Positions 15,819 to 23,761 of a stretch of 64,000 bases of DNA are shown piece by piece (within the stretch, counting starts at the first letter, position 1; each line of letters starts with the position of its first letter). The DNA is from JACDCA01 sp963810305 (lineage in GTDB: Bacteria; Acidobacteriota; Vicinamibacteria; Vicinamibacterales; 2-12-FULL-66-21). Where the stretch lies: contig CAWEMY010000002.1 in assembly GCA_963810305.1 (NCBI GenBank), forward strand, positions 54,786-118,785, in the 5' to 3' direction. The position numbers and the translations under genes were made by a program. Under the pieces are notes generated by a model. The model did no database searches and had not been told where the DNA came from. It was given only the letters and a program-made list of their open reading frames with translations.

Positions 15819-18401
15819 ATGAAGAATGTGCGCACACTTGCTGTGGCGCTGTCCTTCGTGATGGCGCCGTGCGTCGCCTTCGCGCAGGATCCGCCGCAAG
15901 ATCCGCCAGCCGGCGGCGGTCGAGGCGGCCGTCCGACTGAGCCGGAAATCCGTCCGTACGAGCGCGTCATCACGAAAGACGCCAAGTCGGACGACGGAAT
16001 CTTCCTGGTCCATCGCATCAAGGACCGTGTCCTGTACGAGATCCCGAAGGACAAGCTCGGCCGCGAGTTCCTGTGGGTCAGCCAGATCGCCAAGACGACG
16101 CTCGGCGCCGGGTACGGCGGCCAGGCTGCCGGCAACCGGGTGGTCAAATGGGAACGACGCGGAGACCGCATTCTGCTGCGCGCCGTGTCATACGACGTGG
16201 TCGCTGATCCGAAAGCACCGATCGCCAGAGCGGTCGAGGCGGCCAACAACAACCCGATCCTCATGGCGTTCAACGTCGAGGCGGAAGGCAAGGACGGAAC
16301 GGCCGTCATCGATGTGACGAGGCTCTTCACTACCGATGTTACGGAGTTCAGCGGCCGCACCCGAGTCGGCGCGAGGACGTTCGACGCCTCGCGGTCCTTT
16401 GTCGACCGGACAGTGTCGTTCCCCGAGAACATTGAAGTGGAGGCGACACATACCTACAACAATCCGCCAGTCGAGGCGGGAGCAGGCGGGCGCGGCGGGC
16501 CACCCACCCCCGGTGGCCGCGGCGGCGCCCCGGCCTTGCGTCCCGGCAGCCACAGCGTGGTGATGCACTACAGCATGGTGCTGCTGCCGGAGAAGCCCAT
16601 GCAGCCGCGACTCTTCGACGAAAGGGTCGGCTACTTCTCCACCGCCAAGATCGACTACAGCCAGGACGAGCATCGCGCTCCGCAGCGCCGCTTCATCACC
16701 CGCTGGCGGCTGGAAAAGAAGGATCCGAACGCCGCGATGTCGGAGCCAGTCAAGCCGATCGTCTACTGGATCGATCCGGCCACGCCGGCAAAATGGATTC
16801 CTTACATGAAGAAAGGTGTCGAAAGCTGGCAGCCTGCGTTCGAGGCCGCGGGCTTCAAGAACGCGATCATCGCCAAGGAAGCGCCGACAGCACAGCAGGA
16901 CCCTGACTGGAGTCCGGAAGATGCGCGGTACTCGGTCATCCGCTGGTTACCGTCGACGATCGAGAACGCCTCGGGCCCCCATGTGCACGATCCGCGCAGC
17001 GGTGAGATTCTCGAGACCGATATCCAGTTCTACCACAACGTCATGAACCTGGCGCGCAACTGGTACTTCGTGCAGGCCGGGGCGCTCGACCCCCGCGCGA
17101 AGACGCTGCCACTCCCCGATGATCTGATGGGCCAGCTGGTGCAGTACGTCGCGGCGCACGAAGTCGGTCATACGCTCGGCTTCCAGCACAACATGAAGGC
17201 GAGCTCGATGTACCCCGCCGCGAAGGTGCGCGACGCCAAGTGGGTCAAGGAGAACGGCCACACGCCGACGCTCATGGACTACTCGCGCTTCAACTACGTG
17301 GCGCAGCCGGAGGATCACATCGCGGTCGAGGATCTGATCCCGAAGATCGGTCCCTACGACAAGTGGGCGACGATGTGGGGGTATAAACCGATCCCGAACG
17401 CGACAACGCCCGAAGCAGAGAAGAAAACGCTCGACGAATGGGCCAAGGCGCAGGACGCAACGCCCTGGTTGCGGTTCACGACCGAAGGATCCGCCGGTTC
17501 TGATCCGGGCGAGCTGACCGAAGCGGTCGGTGACGAAGATGCGGTGGCATCGACAACGCTCGGCATGAAGAACCTCGAGCGGGTTGCCGGGATGCTCATG
17601 ACTGCCACAACCACCCGCAGCGGAGAACCGTTCAACGATCTCGAAGAGATCTACGCGCGGCTGCTCGGCCAGTGGGCACTCGAGATGAATCACGTTGCCG
17701 CGATCGTGTCCGGGTACAGCTCGCAGCAGAAACATATCGGGCAGAATGGCGTCCGCTTCACGCTCATTCCGAAGACGAAGCAGGAAGGGGCCGTGAAGTT
17801 CCTCGTAGACAACGCCTTCAAGACCCCGAGGTGGGCCGTGAACCCGGAAATCCTTCGACGGATCGAGCCGGTCGGGGTGCTCGACCGGATCGAAGCGAGT
17901 CAGACGCGCGTGCTCAACTCACTACTTGCCCCGGCGCGCATGCTCAGGCTGGTCGAACAGCAGGCGGTCGACGGCTCGGCCGCTTACGCACCGCTGGACT
18001 TCCTGGCAGACGTCCGTAAGGGCGTCTTCAGCGAGGTCTACGGGCCGACGGCGATGCCGGTGGATGCCTACCGCCGCAACCTGCAGCGCGCCTACATCGA
18101 GACGCTCAGCAGCCGTGTGAACGGGGCGCAGGCGCAATCAGACGATGTGAGGGCGTTTTTCCGCGGCGAGTTGAAGACGCTCGATGCGGATCTCGCTGGT
18201 AACGGCGGCCGCGCCTCGGACCGCGAGACGATGATGCACATCCAGGATCTCCGCATCCAGATTGCACGCGCGCTCGATCCGACGGTGCAGGCCTCCGCAC
18301 CCGCCGGCCGCGCCACCACGAATCTTGACGACGAGTTCGATGTCACCAGGAACAGTGACGCGTGCTGGATTGACTACGCGATCCAGCCGCGCAAACGCTA
18401 A
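15819..18401 (+). CDS. Large secreted zinc-dependent metalloprotease (DUF5117/DUF5118 type)
   Basis: 860 residues with a typical signal peptide (LAVALSFVMAPCVAFA, cleaved near residue 23) and a Pro/Gly-rich stretch after it. Around residue 446 the zinc-binding motif HEVGHTLGFQH is complete, preceded by RYSVIRWLPSTIENASGPHV and followed by YDKWATMWGYKPI, matching the zincin-type proteases common in Bacteroidetes and Acidobacteriota. The mature enzyme should be periplasmic or extracellular. Two Gly-rich inserts are visible, near residues 30-40 and 220-240. A GAGGAA ribosome binding site precedes the ATG. The upstream gene is divergent. Confidence 0.9.
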   Translation: MKNVRTLAVALSFVMAPCVAFAQDPPQDPPAGGGRGGRPTEPEIRPYERVITKDAKSDDGIFLVHRIKDRVLYEIPKDKLGREFLWVSQIAKTTLGAGYGGQAAGNRVVKWERRGDRILLRAVSYDVVADPKAPIARAVEAANNNPILMAFNVEAEGKDGTAVIDVTRLFTTDVTEFSGRTRVGARTFDASRSFVDRTVSFPENIEVEATHTYNNPPVEAGAGGRGGPPTPGGRGGAPALRPGSHSVVMHYSMVLLPEKPMQPRLFDERVGYFSTAKIDYSQDEHRAPQRRFITRWRLEKKDPNAAMSEPVKPIVYWIDPATPAKWIPYMKKGVESWQPAFEAAGFKNAIIAKEAPTAQQDPDWSPEDARYSVIRWLPSTIENASGPHVHDPRSGEILETDIQFYHNVMNLARNWYFVQAGALDPRAKTLPLPDDLMGQLVQYVAAHEVGHTLGFQHNMKASSMYPAAKVRDAKWVKENGHTPTLMDYSRFNYVAQPEDHIAVEDLIPKIGPYDKWATMWGYKPIPNATTPEAEKKTLDEWAKAQDATPWLRFTTEGSAGSDPGELTEAVGDEDAVASTTLGMKNLERVAGMLMTATTTRSGEPFNDLEEIYARLLGQWALEMNHVAAIVSGYSSQQKHIGQNGVRFTLIPKTKQEGAVKFLVDNAFKTPRWAVNPEILRRIEPVGVLDRIEASQTRVLNSLLAPARMLRLVEQQAVDGSAAYAPLDFLADVRKGVFSEVYGPTAMPVDAYRRNLQRAYIETLSSRVNGAQAQSDDVRAFFRGELKTLDADLAGNGGRASDRETMMHIQDLRIQIARALDPTVQASAPAGRATTNLDDEFDVTRNSDACWIDYAIQPRKR

Positions 18402-18415
18402 CGCGCGAGGAGTCG

Positions 18416-18451
18416 TCAGTAATCAGTAGTCAGTAGTCAGTAATCAGTAGG
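18416..18451. repeat. 7-bp tandem repeat tract (AGTAGTC/AGTAATC)
   Basis: Five heptamers, alternating AGTAATC and AGTAGTC, lie between the metalloprotease stop and its terminator. A related run (AGCTGAT, AGCTGAG, AGCTATC) is at 18506-18527 on the far side of the terminator, where it contains the TAG stop of the convergent TonB gene. Confidence 0.8.
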
Positions 18452-18461
18452 TACGGTGGAA

Positions 18462-18495
18462 GGGCCGGCGCAGCAACAGCGCGCCGGCCCTTTTT
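18462..18495. terminator. Rho-independent terminator between convergent genes
   Basis: GGGCCGGCGC (18462-18471) pairs perfectly with GCGCCGGCCC (18481-18490) around a 9-base loop, followed by TTTTT. It serves the metalloprotease on the plus strand. The minus side has no T-run, so its use by tonB is uncertain. Confidence 0.9.
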
Positions 18496-18521
18496 GTTGG
18501 CTGAAAGCTGATAGCTGAGAG

Positions 18522-19385
18522 CTATCGAAGCGTAAACGTCAGCTCGATCAGGACGAGGACAGCCACCGGTTTGCCGAAGCGGGTACCCGGACGGAATCTC
18601 CAGTTGCGAACGGCTTCGATGGCCTTCTGGTCCAGCCCGAACCGGTCATCCAGTGAACGGACGATGCGGACCTGCCCGACGGTCCCATCGTCATTCACGA
18701 CGGCTTCGACTTCGACCGTGCCCTGAACCTTCGCGCGCATCGCTTCCGACGTGTACTCCGGCTTCTTCTCGTAGAGAACGTCGGGCGACACGAGGCCGGG
18801 TGTGCCGAGACGGAAAGCCCCGCCACCAGTGCCGCCACCTGATCCCGGACCCAGACCTGAGCCCGAGCCCGGTCCGGAGCCAGTACCGGTGCCCGTGCCC
18901 GAGCCACCGCCGGTGCCTGAGCCAAGCGACGCCGTGGCCGTGGGAATGCTCGTGATCATCCCGGGCAACTCCTGCACGCTCGAGGCGGTGGGCAGCGCCG
19001 GGATAGTCAGTCTGGCCTCGGGCGGAGGCGGAGTTTCCTTGAAAACAGGCTTTGGTGTCGGGGCGACTGGAACCGTGATCTTTTCAGGTCCCTTCAACTC
19101 CGTCCTTTTCGGTGGATCGGGCATCTTGTTGCCGCCACCGCCACCGCCGCCGCCGGGACCCTTCTGGATGATCCACGTAATATCCGAAGGGGTAGTGAAC
19201 TGCGGGCTCGGCGACACCGTCTCGGGCCGCGTAATGACGAAAAGGAACAGCAGCACCAGACCCAGGTGAGCAATGACGCTGCCCGCCGCAGAGTTGCGCA
19301 ACTGCGCAAAACCCACACTTCCGTGCGGCACCTCACCGGCGAGGAATCGCGAGTTCGGGCTTGCGCCCTGGGGGGCCTGCTGCAT
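18522..19385 (-). CDS. TonB-family energy transducer
   Basis: 287 residues from ATG 19385 (a TTG 54 bp upstream is possible). One N-terminal helix (VIAHLGLVLLFLFVIT) would anchor it in the inner membrane. A long flexible periplasmic linker follows, rich in Pro, Lys and above all Gly/Ser (runs such as GTGTGTGSGPGSGSG). The C-terminal domain YEKKPEYTSEAMRAKVQGTV to ELTFTLR is a classic TonB C-terminal fold, with the conserved QGTVEVEAVV and RNWRFRPG. It couples proton motive force to outer-membrane transport. No ExbB/ExbD or receptor gene is adjacent. The TAG stop lies in a heptamer repeat. Confidence 0.9.
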   Translation of the reverse strand: MQQAPQGASPNSRFLAGEVPHGSVGFAQLRNSAAGSVIAHLGLVLLFLFVITRPETVSPSPQFTTPSDITWIIQKGPGGGGGGGGNKMPDPPKRTELKGPEKITVPVAPTPKPVFKETPPPPEARLTIPALPTASSVQELPGMITSIPTATASLGSGTGGGSGTGTGTGSGPGSGSGLGPGSGGGTGGGAFRLGTPGLVSPDVLYEKKPEYTSEAMRAKVQGTVEVEAVVNDDGTVGQVRIVRSLDDRFGLDQKAIEAVRNWRFRPGTRFGKPVAVLVLIELTFTLR

Positions 19386-19517
19386 TGCTTTACCTGACGG
19401 GGACAGCTTTATTCTGGACGTTTCGGAGCCCAATCGCAAGGCTGCAATAAAAGTGCCCCTGCTGTTCCCTTATTTAGACGCCGTCCATTGGCGTCCGGAC
19501 GTCAGCTGTTGTCGTAA

Positions 19518-20698
19518 GTGGACAAAGAAACGAAACTGGATCGGTTGAGATATGACGTCGCAGTGATCGGGGCCGGTCCGGCTGGGGCGTGGTGCGCCTG
19601 CCGGCTCGCTGCAGCGGGCGCAAAAGTGGCGCTGATCGACGGCAGTCATCCGCGCGAAAAGCCCTGCGGCGGGGGGGTCACGGGGCGTGCGCTCGCAGTC
19701 ATTGGCAACCCGGCTGACTCGGGCACGCGAGTTCACGTCGAATCCGCCACTTTCGCCTATGAGGGACGCCGAGCCGAAGTACCCCTCGCCGCGGCCACCG
19801 ACCGGATCCCCCTTGGCGTGTTTCCCCGGCGCGAGTTCGACGCGCAGCTGGTCGAGCGGGCGCGCCAGGCCGGAGCCACGCTGATCGTGGAGCGCGCGCT
19901 CGAGGTCTCGCAAACAGCGGGCGACTGGACGATCGTGACCAGAAGCCGCGCGGGGAGAGCCGGCTGCGTGCGCAATGGCTGGTCGGCGCCGACGGCGCTA
20001 ACGGCATCGTCCGCAAGCGTGTCGCCGGCGCCTTCCGCCGCGAGGACCTCTCCATTGCCTGCGGCTATTTCGTCCACGGCGTGAGCGGCACACGTATCGA
20101 TATTCAGTTCGAAGATGCGCCCGAGGGGTACCTGTGGTCGTTTCCGCGCCCTGACCATCTGGCGGTAGGGATTTGCGCGCAGGCAGACGTTGCGACCGTG
20201 GAGACGCTCAGACCGATCGTCGAGCGCTGGATTCGTGAGAACGTCTCCGGCGGCACGCTCGAGCGCTATGCCTGGCCGATCCCCTCATTGGGTGTGGCCG
20301 CACTCGAGCGCGAACGTCCGGCAGACGATTCGTGGATGTTGATTGGAGACGCCGCCGGCCTCGTCGATCCGATCACGCGCGAAGGCATCTACTTCGCGCT
20401 CGAATCGGCGGAACACGCAGCGGCCAGCCTCAGTCAGCCAGACAGCTCACAAGCGTATGCCGCCCGCCTTCGCGACACGATCTATCCTGAATTGACGATG
20501 GCGGCGCGGATCAAGGCAAGGTTCTACCGCCCTGCGTTCATGCGCCTGCTGCTCACTTCGCTGCAGCGCAGCGAAAAGATTCGACACATCATGGCCGACC
20601 TCGTCGCTGGAGAGCAGCCTTACGCCTCACTGCGGAGACGTCTGCTCGCGACTCTTGAATGGAGACTTGCGTTGGAGCTGTTCATGCGCAGACGCTGA
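19518..20698 (+). CDS. FAD-dependent oxidoreductase, geranylgeranyl-reductase-like (one frame break)
   Basis: From a GTG at 19518 the protein starts MDKETKLDRLRYDVAVIGAG with a dinucleotide-binding GAGPAG loop and PCGGGVTGRAL. Near 19952, in a run of four G, the frame shifts by one base. The continuation WLVGADGANGIVRKRVAG, SIACGYFVHGV and the second FAD motif LIGDAAGLVDPITREGI read in another frame to 20698. The order of motifs is that of the geranylgeranyl-reductase/PHBH-like group, which acts on isoprenoid chains or lipids. Total length (about 393 residues) is normal, so a sequence error is likely. It is divergent from tonB. Confidence 0.83.
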
Positions 20699-20700
20699 AC

Positions 20701-20797
20701 CTGTCAACTCCAAACTCAAACTCCAAACTCCTAAAGCATCCGCTTGGCTTTGGTTTCTCTTTTTGGGAATTTGGAGTTTGAAGTTTGAAGTTGACTC
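20701..20797. repeat. Long imperfect inverted repeat between convergent genes
   Basis: The left arm (CAACTCCAAACTCAAACTCC) and right arm (GGAGTTTGAAGTTTGAAGTTG) are complementary around a central T/A-rich section with CTTTTTGGG. Both arms are made of repeating 7-8-base ACTCCAA/AGTTTGA words. In the mRNA it forms a long hairpin that may stop transcription from both sides. Confidence 0.75.
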
Positions 20798-21681
20798 TAC
20801 TTCACATAGTAACCATCCCTCGCACGGACGGTCAGGTTCGGCTTTTTCACTCTCACCGTAATCGATCGCCATTCGTCGCGGCCGGCGACAAACGGGCGTG
20901 ATGGTGAGTAGCCGAGGAGGTACTGCTCCCGCAGCTCGGAGGCGATCTTGACGAGTGTCGCGTCGAGGGTTTTGAGATCGGGGACGTGGAAGGATCTGCC
21001 GCCCGTCACCGACGACAGCTCCGCAAAGAGCGCCGGCCGGTTCTTCGAAAACGCCACCGGGTAGATGAGCACGTTCGCCCGTCGTGCGCGGGTCAGCACC
21101 GCACCGGCTGACGCGTCGCTGTATCGGTCGTCACCGTCAGAGAGGATCACCACGGCACGGCGGCCGCGCGCCGCGTCGGTCGCCTCGATCGCCTGAATGA
21201 TCGCGTCGTGGAGCCTGGTCGTCCCCCAGGCGTCGAGCACCTGGACCGCGGCCGACTGCTGCGCTCTCGACGCAGAGGCATCGGCGACCGTCGTCACCTC
21301 GCTGCCTATTCCGAGGACGACCGATTCGTCCGTCGGCCGAAGCGCCGCCAGGAAACCGAGCGCGGCGCGCTTGCTTGCCTCGAGCGGCCGTCCCGCCACA
21401 CTGAAGCTCCGATCGAGCGTGAGCGCCACACGAAGCGGGAACTCCCCGGCCGCGAAGTTCGTGACCGTCTGCGCGGCACCATCCTCGACCACGTCGAAGT
21501 CCGCCTGCGTCAGACCCTTCACCGGCCGGCCGGTCGCGTCCGTAACGGTAGCGTAGACCTCCACGACCGTGGTGGAGGACGTGAACTGTGCCGAGGTAAC
21601 GGCCGTCAGGAGCAGCACCCCGGCCAGCGTCGCGGTGATACTATGTGTCCTGTTTCCGCGACACGTCCAAGGAGTTACCAT
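20797..21681 (-). CDS. Secreted VWA-domain protein (acidobacterial VWFA-related type)
   Basis: 294 residues when started at ATG 21681, with a hydrophobic signal (ATLAGVLLLTAVTSAQ). It then reads VYATVTDATGRPVKGLTQAD, RVALTLDRSFSVAGRP carrying the first part of a MIDAS-like site (DxSxS replaced by DRSFS), AVVILSDGDDRYSD, and a C-terminal YLLGYSPS element. This is the VWFA-related Acidobacterial domain pattern. Role unknown. The chosen start overlaps the start codon of the divergent tatA gene; the other in-frame upstream codons lie antisense within tatA, and no better start exists before the signal peptide. Confidence 0.8.
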   Translation of the reverse strand: MVTPWTCRGNRTHSITATLAGVLLLTAVTSAQFTSSTTVVEVYATVTDATGRPVKGLTQADFDVVEDGAAQTVTNFAAGEFPLRVALTLDRSFSVAGRPLEASKRAALGFLAALRPTDESVVLGIGSEVTTVADASASRAQQSAAVQVLDAWGTTRLHDAIIQAIEATDAARGRRAVVILSDGDDRYSDASAGAVLTRARRANVLIYPVAFSKNRPALFAELSSVTGGRSFHVPDLKTLDATLVKIASELREQYLLGYSPSRPFVAGRDEWRSITVRVKKPNLTVRARDGYYVK

Positions 21682-21832
21682 GTTCGGCCGACTCGGGATT
21701 CCCGAGCTCATCATCATCCTCGTGATCATCATCGTCCTCTTCGGAGCAAGCCGTCTGCCGGAGATTGGACGGGGGATCGGCAAGGGCATCCGGAATTTCA
21801 AGGACGCGACGAAAGAGGGCAAGGACGTGTAG
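21680..21832 (+). CDS. tatA: Sec-independent protein translocase TatA
   Basis: 50 residues, at the short end for TatA/E. MFGRLGIPELIIILVIIIVL is the membrane helix, then FGASRLPEIGRGIGKGIRNF is the amphipathic helix with the conserved F-G-x-x-x-L-P hinge. It forms the translocation pore of the Tat system in the inner membrane. A good ribosome binding site (AAGGAG) lies 6 bp before the ATG. At least two Tat substrates are encoded nearby (7173-8486, 10097-11194). TatB and TatC are not in the window. The TAG stop lies inside a REP-A palindrome. Confidence 0.93.
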   Translation: MFGRLGIPELIIILVIIIVLFGASRLPEIGRGIGKGIRNFKDATKEGKDV

Positions 21833-21886
21833 GGGCGGTTCGCGAACCGGCCCGATACCGAGGGGCGGTTCGCGAACCGCCCCTAC
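21829..21886. repeat. Two REP-A copies, each overlapping a stop codon
   Basis: The first copy (21829-21853, degenerate right arm) starts with the TAG stop of tatA. The second (21861-21886, AGGGGCGGTTCGCGAACCGCCCCTAC) ends with CTA, the complement of the TAG stop of selB on the other strand. The convergent genes therefore end on opposite arms of the same repeat block. Confidence 0.92.
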
Positions 21887-23761
21887 AGAATTACCCTCGC
21901 GTCTCCTACCCTTCGCGTCACTCGCTCACGGTCCAGATACTCCAGCAACGGAATCGCGAATTTTCGCGTGATCCCGTAGCGCTCCTTGAACACCGTCACG
22001 TCGAGCCGCGTCTCACCCGTCGCCTTGCACGCACGAAGGTCGGATTTCAAGCCCTCCAGCGCATCGGCGTGAAACAACAACTGATCGACCCGTACGAGCA
22101 GTTTTTCGCGGACGAGAAGCTTGAGAATGCGATCGGAGACGGCGTCGTTCAGGCCGGCAGCCGTCACGGCAGTTCGGGGATCCGGCGGAGCGAGTCCAGC
22201 CGTCTTGAACGCCGCCTGCAGCGCCTCACGTGCGCGCGTCTCGTCGTTGGATAACGACATCGTCCGGCCGGCGGCGGCGAGCGTATCGCGCGCGACGAGC
22301 CGGCCTTCACCCTCGAGCCGCGACAGGTACATGCTCGAAGAGATCCGGCGCGGCGCGGTCGAAAAGACGCCGGCGTACCTCCTCGCGGGCGATCCCGGGC
22401 GCCAGCGGGTCCGAGTCGTGGTAGGCCGCAACGATCTTCATCAGCGACCTTGCGCGTTCGTCAATCACCGCGGAGGCGACCAGGAACGTGCCTATCGCAA
22501 CCACCTTCCCTTCGTCGCAAAGGTCGCGGGCTACAGCCGACGCGACTGACGGGGTGAGCCCGGCGCGGCTCACCAATGCGTCATGACGAAGACCCGAGGC
22601 GCCCTTCTCTTCAATAAATGCCGTGACGGCGGCTGCGTGGGTGACGCCGGAACCGAGACGCTCGAACCGCGCCGTTGCAGCAGGAGTGCGTACTGCGGTC
22701 CGCGGCGGCTGAGGATCGAGCACCGTTCCGCCACCGATCGTTACCGGAGGTGAATACGCGCGCAGGATGAAGCGGTCGCCACGCGTCATCACCGCCGGTT
22801 TTTCGAAGCGAATGCGCGCGTAGCGGGGATCGAGCGCAACCGAAACCCTTCCGAGCAATTCGCTTGTGCCCTGATGAAACCGGAGCCGCGAGCCATGCTT
22901 GAGCGGCGGCGCCCCGGCGAGCATCTCAACCTCGAGATCGGCTCTGCGGGTCGGGTCGAACGCGCCTGCCGCGCACAGCACGTCTCCTCTTGAAACCTCC
23001 GCGACGTCGAGGCCCGCGACGTTCACCGCAGTTCGTTGCCCGGCCGTCGCCGAGCCGGCAGGATGACCATGGACCTGCAGCCCGCGGACTTTCGTCGTAC
23101 GTCCCGAGGGAAGCACGGCGAGGCTGTCGTCCACGTGGACCGCGCCGGACACCAGCGTGCCGGTCACAACCGTGCCGAAGCCCTTCATTGAGAATGCGCG
23201 GTCGATGGGCAGCCGGGTAACTCCGTCGGATGATCGCCGCGGCAACTTCCGGGCAAGCAGTCCCAGCTCAGTGCGCAGCCTGTCGAGGCCGGCGCCGGTC
23301 CGGGACGACACCGCAACGACCGGAGCCCCCTCGAGGAAGGATCCCTTCACGAGGTCTCGAACCTCCAGCCTGCACAACTGCGCGGTCTCGTCGTCGACCA
23401 GGTCCGCTTTCGTGAGCGCCACCAGGCCGGTCTTCACCTGCAACAGCCGGCAAATCTCAAAATGTTCGCGCGTCTGAGGCATCACCGACTCGTCAGCCGC
23501 GACGACGAGCAGGACCGCGTCGATGCCACCGGCGCCGGCAAGCATGTTCCGCACGAACTTCTCGTGCCCGGGGACGTCGACGAAGGCGAAGTTGAACCCG
23601 TCGTGCTCGAAATGCGCAAAACCGAGATCGATGGTGATGCCGCGAGCCTTCTCTTCCTTCAACCGGTCGGGATCGGTGCCGGTCAACGCGAGGACGAGAC
23701 TGCTCTTGCCGTGATCGATATGACCCGCGGTACCGACGACGATGGAGCGCGATTCAGACAC
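21883..23761 (-). CDS. selB: Selenocysteine-specific elongation factor SelB (one frame break)
   Basis: From a GTG at 23761 the protein reads VSESRSIVVGTAGHIDHGKS (GTPase P-loop), ARGITIDLGFAHF, DVPGHEKFVRNMLAG and TKADL. Domains II-III and winged-helix repeats then read down to about 22330. There one extra base shifts the frame, and the last winged helices (LSRLEGEGRLVARDTL to RVGDARVIL) continue in another frame to 21883. SelB delivers Sec-tRNA to UGA codons next to a SECIS hairpin, so the organism is predicted to make selenoproteins. The start overlaps the end of rnr by 8 bp. The stop codon is inside REP-A. Confidence 0.9.

Noticed and set aside
15755..16432. Upstream part of the 15263 minus-strand frame
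   Set aside because: Antisense to the metalloprotease signal and N-terminal region; no membrane helices in this part.
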